Source of the DNA: Sequoia sempervirens
Taxonomy: Eukaryota > Streptophyta > Pinopsida > Cupressales > Cupressaceae
Assembly: GCA_007258455.2 (NCBI GenBank)
Contig: VDFB02193867.1
Location: 569,474,656 to 569,538,655, forward strand
DNA length: 64,000 nt
Direction: 5' to 3'
How positions within the stretch are numbered: the stretch's first letter is position 1; each line of letters opens with the position of its first letter. Below, one piece after another: positions 1-10,764 of the stretch. The notes below the pieces were generated by a model, which searched no databases, was not told where the DNA came from, and saw only the letters and a list, made by a program, of their open reading frames with translations. The position numbers and the translations under genes are program-made.

Positions 1-795
1 TCGCATGATTCTGATACTACCTCTGTAATCGTGCGTTACATATAACCCTGTAAGCTTCTCTTGTGGAATATTTCCTTTGCCGTGGTAAAGTGATCTGTGC
101 ATTTCCAGCACTGTGTGTTAGCATCAGTGCATCAACTGAACGGCTCTGTTTATCAGGCAAGCCTTGTTTGTATGTATTCTCCAATATACATTGGTCGTAG
201 TGAGTGGACATTATTTTCTTGTTTGCAGTAATCACATGTGCAAAAATAAGATTGGAAGTTTGCTTGTTCAGATAATATTTACGCTGTGGCTTGTTTAAGT
301 ATTTGTTTTATATTTCAGTGGACTGCTCAGCTACAAGTTAATTTTCTGTTATAGTATGATCTGAGTCTGAAGTTAAATCTATTATGAAAATTCCTCCTAT
401 AAACTGATTCAGTTTCCTTGCCAGTTTATCTTTAAATCTTGTTGGGACAGATCCGGCATCTTACATATACAAATAACCACTAAGGCTGGTCTCAGTTTGA
501 AATACAAATTAACGGTAATCTTCAGTTCCAAATAAGTTTGAAATTTCTTAAGATCTCATATGTTCTATGCAAATGTTTCAGCAGGCGATATGAAAATCTA
601 TAAGAATTTGTCAATTTCCTTGATATGTGAAACGTCTTATGCAAAAGTTTGGGAACTCTCAGTTGTTATTCCAAGTAAAAATTATGGTTGTATGATAGCA
701 ATTGAGGAAATTATTCATTTTAATTGGCAATTTTTTATGCTTAAAAATACAAAAATAAATCATGTTGCAAATATATATCTTTTTTCTACTGCCAG
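1..795 (+). other. Probable intron or 5' flank of the SOAR1-like PPR gene
   Basis: No supportable coding exon is visible here on either strand. The last bases before 796 form a 3' splice site (pyrimidine-rich stretch, then CTGCCAG ending at 795), and from 796 the PPR frame is open. I therefore read at least the right part as an intron. The exon carrying the N-terminus and first PPR motifs must lie left of the window, or has been lost. The short open frames here have no recognisable similarity. Confidence 0.55.
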
Positions 796-2124
796 GTTGG
801 TTTCCAGCACACTTCCTACACTTACAACTTGATGATCAATATCATGACCAAGATGCGCAAGTTCGAATCTGCCTTGGTTCTGATTGGTCAGATGCAAGAG
901 CAAGGACTAATTACGATCCAAACATTTGCTATTTTAATGAGAAGATATGCCAGGGCTGGAATGGTCAAAGCTGCCCTGTGTACTTTTGAGACAGTGGAAA
1001 AGTTTGGCTTCAAATCCAACCTGGAATTGTTCAATATTCTGCTAGATGCACTTTCTAAGGAAGGGAAAGTGGGTCCCGCCACATTGTTTTTTGAGGAGAA
1101 GAGATCTGAGTTGGAAGCTTCCACGGTAACCTACAATATTCTCATTAATGGGTGGTGTAGGATCAGGAGGCTTGAAGAGGCACAAAATCTTTTTGATCAA
1201 ATGGTAAGCCTCAGTATTCCTCCCAGCGTTGTGACATATAGTACTCTTATTGATGGCTACTGTAAGACAGGGAGGATTGAATATGCTCTTAAATTGCTAG
1301 AAACCATGAAGGAAAAGGGTTGTAACCCTAATGTTATCACATACAACTCCATTGTTGATGCCCTTGCAGAAGCTGGTAGACCCCAAGATGCACAATTGAT
1401 GTTGGATGAAATGGATAAATCCATGTGCAGGCCAAATATTTCAACATATAACTCTCTGGTGAAGGGACTGTGCAAGCAGGAGAACCTGTCTGGTGCAAGT
1501 AAAGTACTTCAAATGATGATGGAAAGAGGTTGCCTTCCCACTGTGACAACATATAATTATTTCTTTAGGTTTTTCTCCAAGCATGGAAGAGTCAATGAGG
1601 GTATGAATCTTTACATGAAAATGTTATCGTCCGGTTATGTTCTAGACCAGCTTACTTACCAACTGCTGATAAAGATGTTATGTGAGAGGAGTCGAGTGGA
1701 GTTAGCATTGCAGATTAAGAAGGATATGGAGGCTAGAGGCTGTGATCCTGATCTTGCAACTTGCACAATGGTGATTCATCAGCTCTGCAGATCAAACAAG
1801 CTAAATGAAGCTTATGAACACTTTGATAAGATGGTCCAGAAGGGCATTTCACCACAATACGTTACATATGAAATGCTTATGAACAGGTTGAGGAAATCAT
1901 TCCAGTCTGATAAGTGTCAAGCGCTTTCACAATTGATGGCAGCAACTCCACATTCCAAGCTATTACCCAATACATACAAAAGGAAAAATGCACAAGATAT
2001 TCGCACAAAGAAAATAATAAGCAAAGCGCAAGAAATATCTCAAAGATTGTTGACCAGGGAAAAATCTAAGCACTTCTCAGAGTGGCCAAACCAAACACTT
2101 ACAAGAAGCAGCCCACGCAGTTGA
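796..2124 (+). CDS. SOAR1: P-class pentatricopeptide repeat protein, SOAR1-like (3' exon, N-terminus missing)
   Basis: The exon encodes about 11 consecutive 35-residue P-type PPR motifs (for example TYNILINGWCR, TYSTLIDGYCKTGR, TYNSLVKGLCKQ) with no PLS spacing and no E/DYW tail. PPR arrays bind single-stranded RNA base by base and usually act in organelles. The block TTYNYFFRFFSKHGR...EGMNLY and the tail PHSKLLPNTY strongly resemble, from memory, Arabidopsis At5g11310 (SOAR1), a cytosol/nucleus PPR protein that negatively regulates ABA signalling; that role here is inference. The obvious ATG at 832 is not the true start, because the frame stays open to 796 and adds a good motif start (GFQHTSYTYNLMI) just after a splice acceptor. 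The 3' end may carry a frameshift: after about 2085 another frame continues with a SOAR1-like tail (AHAVDAGNSL) to a stop at 2201-2203, whereas the present frame stops at 2122-2124. Confidence 0.85.
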   Translation, partial: VGFQHTSYTYNLMINIMTKMRKFESALVLIGQMQEQGLITIQTFAILMRRYARAGMVKAALCTFETVEKFGFKSNLELFNILLDALSKEGKVGPATLFFEEKRSELEASTVTYNILINGWCRIRRLEEAQNLFDQMVSLSIPPSVVTYSTLIDGYCKTGRIEYALKLLETMKEKGCNPNVITYNSIVDALAEAGRPQDAQLMLDEMDKSMCRPNISTYNSLVKGLCKQENLSGASKVLQMMMERGCLPTVTTYNYFFRFFSKHGRVNEGMNLYMKMLSSGYVLDQLTYQLLIKMLCERSRVELALQIKKDMEARGCDPDLATCTMVIHQLCRSNKLNEAYEHFDKMVQKGISPQYVTYEMLMNRLRKSFQSDKCQALSQLMAATPHSKLLPNTYKRKNAQDIRTKKIISKAQEISQRLLTREKSKHFSEWPNQTLTRSSPRS

Positions 2125-2819
2125 TGCTGGTAATTCCTTGTCTGAAGCAGTTACCCAATACATGCAAAAGAGACGAGACAAACACAAAAAAAATGAAGCC
2201 TAGGAACAGCTCATAAAGATTGATTGGTAGAGGAAATATAGAGAAGCTTCAATAGCAGCCAGCACAAGCACTTTCAGGATCACGAGGAGCACTTATACAA
2301 AAATGATTACAATTAGAGCACACTTTGTCGAAATTCCAAACCTGGAGCAGAAGCTCCATACAAAGGCAAGTTGCTGTGTTGACTTCTCTGAACATTCCAA
2401 TTTATGATTTTTTTCTTTTGACATTCAAGTGCATGCCAGCTTAGATAGCATAAAGATATATTTTTTAAAATTCAGCTACTCCAATTAGATTGGTTATTAA
2501 TTTGTGTCCTCATTAGTAAGAAGTAGAACCATATGTGTGTCTAGGCAAGTTCTGTTTGCAGAAGGAATGGCATTGCTCAATTGCAAATGCAATTAATGGA
2601 ATATCCTTTCTAACAAAAATTCTTGATGGATACGTTCAGATTGGGATATCAAAGAAATATCACTTTGGACTAGTCTTATTATGATCTCGTGCGCTCAAGA
2701 TCTGATGGCAATACACTCTGGCTAACAGTTGTTTGCAAGCCATGCACTGATAGTCCAATAATGTACGTTTTTCTAATCTTTATTGCTTCAGACTATATGA
2801 TCAATAATGTAGGAAGATC
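2125..2819. other. 3' flank / UTR of the PPR gene
   Basis: No gene is seen. A short stretch at about 2150-2175 repeats wording from 1967-1985 (ttacccaatacat.caaaag), so the region just after the stop contains a partial local duplication of the PPR C-terminal coding sequence. The rest is AT-rich sequence without recognisable coding content. Confidence 0.4.
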
Positions 2820-2947
2820 TATTGACTAAACTGTTTTACTTTGCTGAATAAGGAAACACTTTTTCTTGCTGTATTCAGATGAATTTCAGCCCCAAGGAAT
2901 GCTGTAGAAGGGAAAAGTCACGTAACAGTTATTCCATTTTGTTGTTT

Positions 2948-4328
2948 TGTAATGTCCCTAATTGGGATTATATTATTTTTACTCTAAATTATCAACTTCC
3001 AAGCAGGTCGTGGGTTTAGAGAGTACCTTGGCTCGATTTAATCCATGCAGACAAGTTAGAAACCAATTACAACAATCACCTAACAAATAGTATATCATGA
3101 TTTAACATTAATAAGTCTAACGTAAACTCATTAATCTGATTGCTACTTCCCCTTGGGGATGCTCAATCATGGGGGATCATGGAAGAGGGAGGAGTTTGAA
3201 GGGGTGTCTCAGCCTCCTTGGCCTCATGTGGTGCATGCCATTCATATGAGGTGGCACCTTTGACCTCATGTGGCACATGCCATTCGTATGAGGCGACCCC
3301 ATGTGGCGCATGCCATTCATATGGGGTGGCCCATTTAGTAAGGAGTCTAATACCCTCATCATCCCATCCCCTTTCATTTCCTCGTGATTGGGCTCCTTAT
3401 AAACTAATTGACCCTTGAGGATGCTCAATCATGGGGGATCATGGAAGAGGGGGGAGTTTGAAGGGGCGTCTTAGCCTTCTTGGCCTCATGTGGTGCATGC
3501 CATTCATATGGGGTGACCCATTTAGTAAGGAGTCTAATACCCTCATTGTTCCATCCCCTTTCATTTCCTCATGATTGGGCTTCTTATAAACTAATTGAAT
3601 TCGTATTTGCAATAATCACATTAGTAATATACAGTGAGCTATGAATATGCTATCATAAGGTATTATGCATGAATCATTCTAAATAATATGTTATAACTTA
3701 TAATCCTTCATTAATATCCTACCTCAATATATATTAATTTATAATTCTGAAACTTAAACGAATTGATGCACTAGTTCTATATTTCTGAAATCATAAATTA
3801 ATTGATACTGACAGATTATCTCTGCTTGTTGCTCTGTCTTTTTCTTACTTTCCAGTTGATGCCTCTCTCCTTTGAAACTGACTTCTTTATACCTCCGATC
3901 TGGTGAAGAGGCATCGTCTTCCCTGCACCCTTTGACTGGGACGTGTCTCTTTATCTAGTCGCTGCCCCTTGGGATTTGTTTGTTTAAACCATAATAAATC
4001 GCTGCCTCTTCTAATCATGGGTTATATTATAATGCTCACTGCTTCTTTATGTAATCTGTCTTTTAGCCGATACTTTTAGATTCATTTATTATTTAATAAG
4101 GCATAGTTTCTTGTGACTTTCTATTATTATGATATTTTCAATTAATGATATTAATTGTTCTATTTATTATATAATTGTATTATAATTATAATATTATCTA
4201 TGATAATTATAATTATGATAATAATAGTTAAATGGCAATTCCTTATATTTACACTTTTATATTTATTCGATTTTATTATTTGTGTTTCAATATCCCATAT
4301 TTGGTGTTACGAATTCAGGGGCATGACA
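2948..4328 (+). mobile_element. Solo LTR (1381 bp) with TSD TGTTT
   Basis: The element begins TGTAATGTCCC and ends GGGGCATGACA, the TG...CA form of an LTR, and is flanked by TGTTT at 2943-2947 and 4329-4333. Removing it and one TSD leaves gttgttttctgttttg, which matches the empty site at about 9015-9035 in copy B. It has no gag or pol. The same start and a similar end (GGGGGACATTTCA) occur in the element at 44645-46591, so the two probably belong to one superfamily of LTRs. Candidate TATA boxes (TTATAAAC) lie in the internal repeat. Confidence 0.85.
3155..3595 (+). repeat. Two-copy tandem repeat inside the solo LTR, with nested ~35-bp subrepeat
   Basis: Two units start at about 3157 and 3415 with gatgctcaatcatggggg and end near ccttataaactaattga. 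The first unit holds three subrepeats built on atgtggYRcatgccattc at about 3227-3325; the second holds one. Each unit ends with a TATA-like TTATAAAC, so the repeat duplicates a possible LTR core promoter. Open frames across it are shadows of the repeat. Confidence 0.8.
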
Positions 4329-5100
4329 TGTTTTCTGTTTTGTAATATTTTATGACCTGCTTCTTTTAACCTGCTTAGTAACTTTCATTTTGTAATTATA
4401 TGTAATACATTCTCATTGGAATATGTTGCTTTCTGTTCCTTTGCCTTTCATTGTAAAAAATAAAAGAATGGCGTAACTTTTTTATTTCATTGGTCAGTTT
4501 AATTAAGGATTAAGGGTTTAGCATTTCATATCTTAAAACATATAAATACCAGAAATATGGTATTCTTTGCAAGCATTAGGTATATATGATTTTGCAGCAC
4601 ATGGAACCCCAAACAAAACATTTCTTTCTTTAAATTCATGTATGTTCATGTTTTGAATATGCTTCTTGCCAAGAGTGTAGATACTAGCCATGTTTTTTTA
4701 TCACAAAAGTAGAGCTCTCATTCATCTCCCACCTTTTATTTGATGCTTGTGCTGGACTTCAGAAGAATTCTTTATCGTACATTAACTTCCCATGCAGGGA
4801 ATATTCCAAACTAAAGTTTCTTGCAATAGTGCTTTAGGACTCTGCATTGTTTAAATTATAGTTGTCTTTGTAAAACAAAATTTACAAAGACCACAACAAA
4901 AACTCATTTGCAACTTTTTGAAAAAACACAATTCTGTTGAATCTTGATGCTAACGGTTTCTTACTTATCATCCTGAGGAGAAGGTTACCCTTAATCACTC
5001 ATTCTATCCTGCTTAACATTATCTTTTAATCCTTTGACCCAAATATCAATTGCACACCATCATGGTGTGCCTTATAGCTTGGCATGTCTTGTATTAAAGT

Positions 5101-6972
5101 TTTGGTTTGCCAAGGGGAAATGCATTATAACTTTCATATACAGTCTTATCTTATTAGAATAATTTCTTATTGTTACTCATGAATAGTGATGCTATATTTT
5201 GTTTCAGTGGCTTATGTAAGATTTTACCAATTTATTGGCGATGTTTGAGGAATCTGTGATATGTGTCTACGTGGTTTGACATAGTCCATCAAATACTTAT
5301 GGATAACTGTATATTTGTTTTTAATCCTGAGAAAACTATTGTTTTAATTTAAGTTCAGACCTCTATGGAAGTGATAAAGCATTTTCCTTTTTTCTCAATT
5401 CACTTCTTCCCAGTTTGAAAAACTCTAACTGCCTGAATTAGATTGTTTGCAGAATCTGCTTGGAAAGAGCTGGGTTTTGTTTATGTTGAATGGGAAAAAA
5501 TGTTTTGAATGAGCTTTTAGATAAATTAATAAAAAGCTAAATCGTAATACAGCCCTCATTTTGTTTCATAATTATTTGCAGATTGTCTACGAAATTGTAC
5601 TTATTCCATCTGAATTTCCACATGTGCAAGGCTATGCTGAATTGGGATCCATCAAAAATACCTTCAATTTGGTCTAATGCTTGGAATTGCTACCATCATT
5701 GTAATCATCTCATTATCTGAATTGATTTTTACAAATTGCAGTCAATCTTTTTTGTCTGTCTAGTTGCACCGTTTTGGTTTGCCAAGGGGAAATGTATTAT
5801 AACTTTCATATACAATCTTATTAGAATAATTTCTTATAGTTGTCCATGAATAGTGATGCTGTATTTTGTTTCAGTTGCTTATGTAAGATTTTACTAATTT
5901 ATTAGCTATGTTTATGGAAGCTGTGATATGTGTCTACGAGGTTTGACATAGCCCATCAAATACTTATGGATAACTGTATATTTGTTTTTAATCCTGAGAA
6001 AAACTATTATTATCAATTCAGATCTCTATGAAAGTGATAATGCATTTTACTTTTTTCTCAATTCACTTTTTCCCAGTTTGAAAAACTCAACTGCCTGAAC
6101 TAGATTGTTTGCAGAATCTGCTTGGAAAGAGCTGGGTTTTGTTTATGTTGAATGGGAAAAAATGTTTTCAATGAGCTTTCAGACAAATTAATAAAAAGCT
6201 AAATCATAATACAGTCCTTCATTTTGTTTCATAATTTTTTGGAGACTGTCTACAAAATTGTACTTATTCCATCTGAATTTCCACATGTGCAAGGCAATGC
6301 TGAATTGGGATCAATCAAAAATGCTTTCAATTTGATCTAATTCTTGGGATTGCTACCATCATTGTAATCTGAATGGATTTTTACAAATTGCAGTCAATCT
6401 TTTTTCTCTCTAGTTGCACTGTCTTGGTTTGCCAAGGGGAAATGTATTACAACTTTCATATACAGTCTTATTTTATTAGCATACTTTCTTATAGTTGTCC
6501 ATGAATAGTGATGCTGTATTTTGTTTCGGTTGTTTATGTAAGATTTTACTAATTTATTATTGATGTTTGAGGAAGCTGTGATATGTGTCTGAGAGGTTTA
6601 AAATAGCCCATCAAATACTTCTGGATAACTGTATATTTGTTTTCAATCCTGAGAAATACTATTGTTTTCAATTCAGATCTCTGTGGAAGTGATAATGCAT
6701 TTTCCTTTTTCCTCAATTCACTTCTTCCCAGTTTGAAAAACTCTATCTGCCTGAACTAGATTGTTTGCAGAATCTGCTTTGAAAGAGCTGGGGGTTTTGT
6801 TTATGTTGAATGGGAAAAAATGTTTCCAATGAGCTGTTAGACAAATTAATAAAAAGCTAAATTGTAATAGTCCTTCAATTTGTTTCATAATTATTTGCAG
6901 ACTGTCTACAAAATTGTACTTATTCCATCTGAATTTCCGCATGGATTTTTACAAATTGCAGTCAATCTTCTC
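5101..6972 (+). repeat. Three-copy tandem repeat, unit about 650-670 bp
   Basis: Copies start with ttggtttgccaaggggaaa at about 5102, 5774 and 6424 (periods about 672 and 650). All three carry the same ordered landmarks: catgaatagtgatgct, gatatgtgtct, gaaaagagctggg-like text and cttattccatctgaatttcc. The third copy has an internal deletion near its end and is cut by the LINE at 6990. In each copy a short open stretch (VYKIVLIPSEFPH) follows a region resembling a splice acceptor (tttgcag in copies 1 and 3). I do not recognise it as a gene. Confidence 0.85.
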
Positions 6973-6989
6973 AACATTTGCTCCTTTAG

Positions 6990-8709
6990 TACTACTATTT
7001 TATGTAATGTTTGTTTAAAATATAAACTATTTTTAATCACACCCAACATAACTATTAGGAAATGGCGACGGTAATGACTACGCTGGGCGGGAGCCAACGA
7101 GCAAGTATGTTTTTGAATGGCGATGGGTCGCTTCTTGGCGCGGCTCTGTTGCAGACTGATGGGGATATTTAGGTGGACGGTGTGGGCCAGAATATTCGGG
7201 TGGACAGTGAGGGCCCTCTTCTGGGTGTTTCTTTCTTCTGGGTGTTTCTTTGGCTTTGCCTTGTGCGGTTCAAGGGGTTCCTGACGGGTTTCCTCCTCTT
7301 GGCACGCCTCCTCTGGCGGATTGTGTGGAGAGGGTTGGGGTTGGCCCTTCCTCTCCTCCTGTGGTTTCCTTTGCTAGAGCTGTGTGTGACTGCAAACAAA
7401 AATCATTCTCTGATGCTGCTTGTGCCTAGCTTCCTCTTGCTTCAGCTAGGGTTCAACCTATGCCTTGTGCCAAGGCCTCCCCTGTGGTGGTCTGTGGGCC
7501 TGAGGTTGTTGAGAATGAGGATTTCTATTTGCATCAGGGTGTGGTCTGCAGGTTTAATGGCTTGTGGCCCTCCCTCCCTGATCTTCATGATTGGGTGTCA
7601 GCCTCTTGGAAGCCTGTTGTCTCTGGAGAAATTGAGCTCTATCCCAGTGCTAGAGGGTTTTTCTTTGCTACCTTTACTACTCCTACGGAGAGGGAATTTG
7701 TGTTGGACAAAGGGTGGATGTGGGGTGTTCATTTGTTGTCCATTAGGCCGTGGTCTCGCTCTTTCAGTCTGCTAACTGAGCCGCTGAATGTTAGACCTGT
7801 TTGGGTCCGACTGCTGAATCTCCCCCTCCAATTTTGGGAGGAAACATGCTTTGAAGCTATTAGCAACTCCATTGGATGCTTTCTAAAGGTTGACTCTATG
7901 TCTCGAGATCTAGGGCATACTACGGTGGCTCGTATTTTAGTTGATTTGGACATCTCCAAATCCCTTCATGGTGATGTGGTCTTGATGGTGGAGGACAGAC
8001 CTTGGTCACAGCTGCTGGACTATGAGGGCCTTCCCTTTCAGTGCAGGAGGTGTTTTTCCACTGGTCATTTGGCCTCTGGTTGCCCTCTTACTTGTCGTAA
8101 GGGTGCTCCTACTTGGTAGAAGAATGCTCGCTTGGACCATCTCACGGTGGGTTCTCCCTCTTCGAAGACTTCTCCTGTGGAGGGTGGCCCTCCTTTGGCG
8201 GTTCCTCCCTTGGAAACTGATCCTATCCAGGCTCCTCTTTCTCGGGAACCTGTGTCTGCTCCTCTTCCGACTCCTTTCGTGGAGCCACTGTTGGCTCGAT
8301 CTGCTGACGTTGTTCTGTCTAAGCCTGTCTGAACCTCGTTTGCTTCTGATGGTCCTTTGTTCAATCATGTTTACTCCCTTGCACTATCGTCTCTGTTGTG
8401 TGGTAGCTCTTTGCCCTTGGTGGCTTTGGTTGTTCCGCCTCTCTCACCTCCCTCGCTTGACTTGCATTCCGAGTCTTCCTGGTCTGTTGTGTTGAGAAAG
8501 AAGGGACTCCCTTGATTTGTCGCATCTTCATGGCCTAGGGTTAAGGGAGTTAGATTGGTCCCCTCAAATTTTGGGGTTGTCTAGTCCTGTCTGTATTTTG
8601 ACAGCTGTCTGTCAACTGTTTCTGTGTGTGGTTTGTCCTCTTTTTTTGGCCCTTTGGGCTTTTTGTGTAAAGGGTATGGCACCCTGAAAATGTTGCTTAT
8701 CTTATCAAA
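6990..8709 (+). mobile_element. ORF1-only LINE (non-LTR retrotransposon) with 17-bp TSD
   Basis: The insert is flanked by AACATTTGCTCCTTTAG at 6973-6989 and again at 8710-8726, a long TSD typical of target-primed reverse transcription. It contains a plant L1-type ORF1 and then goes straight to a 3' end (tgtaaagggtatggcaccct...cttatcaaaa) with no endonuclease or RT. The second element at 10.8-12.3 kb has the same arrangement and a similar 3' tail, so lack of ORF2 may be a family property, not 5' truncation. It sits inside the third tandem repeat copy. Confidence 0.85.
7460..8512 (+). pseudogene. LINE ORF1: DUF4283 domain plus CCHC zinc knuckle, decayed
   Basis: Residues 33-150 of the 7460 frame are a DUF4283 domain (GVVCRFNGLWPSLPDLHDW, IRPWSRSFSL, WVRLLNLPLQFW), which occurs in plant LINE ORF1 nucleic-acid-binding proteins. 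A CX2CX4HX4C knuckle follows (CRRCFSTGHLASGC) near residue 195. A stop at 8117-8119 is followed in the same frame by a proline-rich stretch (from 8132), a second stop after 8332, and a short tail with SWSVVLRKKG, a common ORF1 C-terminal theme. The N-terminal part (from an ATG at 7062) is frameshifted relative to the main frame. ORF1 proteins bind their own RNA; this copy is not functional. Confidence 0.8.
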
Positions 8710-8928
8710 AACATTTGCTCCTTTAGGGCATATTAGTTGTGTTTTCAACTCTTGTGAACATATATGGTTAATTCTTTCAATAGCTTCATCATTTGTCTTG
8801 ACTATATTAAATGTTGTTGGCATCATAGTCTTAGGACTCTTTCTTGGTCAATAGAGAGAATGTGTCTATCAGTTGCAGATTGAAGCAAGTTAGGTTGGTA
8901 CTTTGTGGGATCAGAGGACTATATATTT

Positions 8929-9705
8929 ACTATTGACTAAACTGTTTTACCTTTTTGAAAAAGGAAACATTTCTATTTGTTGTATTTAGAGTAAATTTCA
9001 GCTCCCACCAAATACTCCATTTAGTTGTTTTTTGTTTTGTAATATTTTATGATCTCCTCATTGTAATTTTCTTGTTTACCTTAATTTTGTTTTCATATGC
9101 AAATCATTTTGATTTTAACATTTTCCTTGTTTTTTGTTCCTTTGTTCATCATTTAAGGACTAAACGGTTAGCATTTCATATCTCAAAACATATAAATACC
9201 AGAGTTACGTTATTGTTTCTGTAAGTGGTAAGACTTGATATGATTGTGCAACGTATGGAATCACATGACATTTTTCTTCAAAAACATGTATGTCCATGGT
9301 TTCAATGTGCTTCCTGTCGAGAGGGTATTTATGAGCCTTATATTTTGCTCACAAAAGTGTGGCACACATTCATCTACCACTTGATCTTTTATTGTTGAGA
9401 TAAACTTCAAAGGAATGCTTTATTGCATGCTTAGGTTTACTGCCTGTACAAGATATTTTTCAAACTCAAGTTGCTTGCAACAATAGTTCAGTACTTTGCA
9501 TTGTTTAAATTATATTTTTATTTATTAATATGAAGGCCACAACAAAAGCTCAGTTTTAACTTTAAAGCAAGTAGATTATTTCTTACGTATCATTTTGACG
9601 AATCACCCCTAATCGCTCGTTCTTAATGAACGCAATCATCTTAAGCACCCATTCTATCCTGCATAACATTATCTTTTAATGTGTTGACCCAAATCACGAG
9701 CAAAC
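8929..9705 (+). repeat. Segmental duplication, copy B (LTR-free)
   Basis: This aligns with 2820-2947 plus 4334-5050 and keeps the empty target site for the solo LTR at about 9015-9035. No gene is recognised; the open frame at 8955-9224 is AT-rich and unlike any family I know. The sequence 8727-8928 continues the pre-LINE target region. Confidence 0.7.
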
Positions 9706-10764
9706 ATGTTAGACTTTATGTTGTAGTCATCTTTAGGGGTCAATTACTCACAACTGCGCATTCTTAAACATTGTGATCAGCTTTAGTATTCATCGATGTC
9801 GTCACCTTCGCCACTCATTCTATCCTCTACTTAAGAAGCCGTATATGTGTTTTATTCGCAGACCAACAAATCTAACCTACAACCGAATTTTGACCAATGA
9901 TCAATCCTCTGTAATAGAACTAAACTAAATTATTTCTCGCAACAATATGCACAGCCCACTTGGGTGAAATTAATGTTCTCTACCCAAATAGAAAGTGATT
10001 CCTACCTTAAAGCTTGGATCCAAGCACATTGGAATTATGGTGAAACCGGATCTTTTAGGAAGCCTCAGTTTCTAAAATCTAGTCACTTTAATGAAACATT
10101 GGTCTTCCATTATCAATCCTATGGTAGATAAAGTATAGTTTGAGTTTGTGTTTGCCTACCTCTTTTGTGTTGTGAGTATTGGTATGTATACTCTCTCAAG
10201 AAAACTAGAGTCGTCATGGGAGAATATGTGATAGCATCAAAGATGACCCTTGATCTCAACATCATGAATTCAATCTATATATGTGTTAAACATGGATTTT
10301 GACAATCCTTTGCTAGATAAGATTTTTTTTAGGATTTCACCTACAAAATATTATCAAATAGAACAATAACATGTGAAAAGAACACTTAATATATATATGA
10401 GACCATATTAGCCTCTTTTAGGCATAAAATCACTTACAAAACATATCAAAAATTAAAAAACCAAAAAAGCTTGGAAATTCATTGTCCAATTATGAATGAC
10501 TATTCAAGGCATCAATATAAATATGATTTACAAAACATCATTGGATTACTAGGAACCATTTGCATTAACCAATTCTAGTTAAGAGCCCATCCAATTCTAA
10601 AGGTTCTACAACCACAATTGTACATTGTTCCAATAAAAACAAATGTTTCAATACACAATAATATGCCACAAAAAAGTACTTATTCCAAGTAGCATCTTTG
10701 ATTGCTATTCATTATAAGCATCAAATTCAAAAGTTCCTATTGGAGGAGAAATAGTTCCCCTATT
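9706..10764. other. AT-rich non-coding stretch
   Basis: I see no coding region, RNA gene or clear repeat here. It has several A/T runs. A 10-base match (aaaacatcat) occurs at 10532-10541 and at 12341-12350, just after the second LINE. It could be a weak TSD, but it overlaps an A-run and is not convincing. Confidence 0.4.

Larger units (their letters stand above)
2820..5050 (+). repeat. Segmental duplication, copy A (split by a solo LTR)
   Basis: Bases 2820-2947 and 4334-5050 align in order with 8929-9705. Shared landmarks are tattgactaaactgtttta, gttttgtaatattttatga, catataaataccaga, tttgcattgtttaaattata and cattctatcctgc.taacat. The copies are clearly diverged, so the duplication is old. 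Copy A differs by the LTR insertion at 2948-4328. No gene is recognised in the duplicated sequence; an AT-rich frame at 4155-4355 is a low-complexity shadow. Confidence 0.75.

Noticed and set aside
829..831. Start codon at 829 (TTG) or 832 (ATG) for the PPR gene
   Set aside because: The frame is open upstream to a splice acceptor and adds a good PPR motif start, so this is mid-protein.
4155..4355. Hydrophobic small protein
   Set aside because: Ile-rich product of an AT-rich stretch inside the solo LTR; no gene signals.
7173..7775. 200-codon plus frame in the first LINE
   Set aside because: Leu/Trp-rich low-information sequence overlapping the DUF4283 frame; a shadow, though its first codons may include the shifted ORF1 N-terminus.
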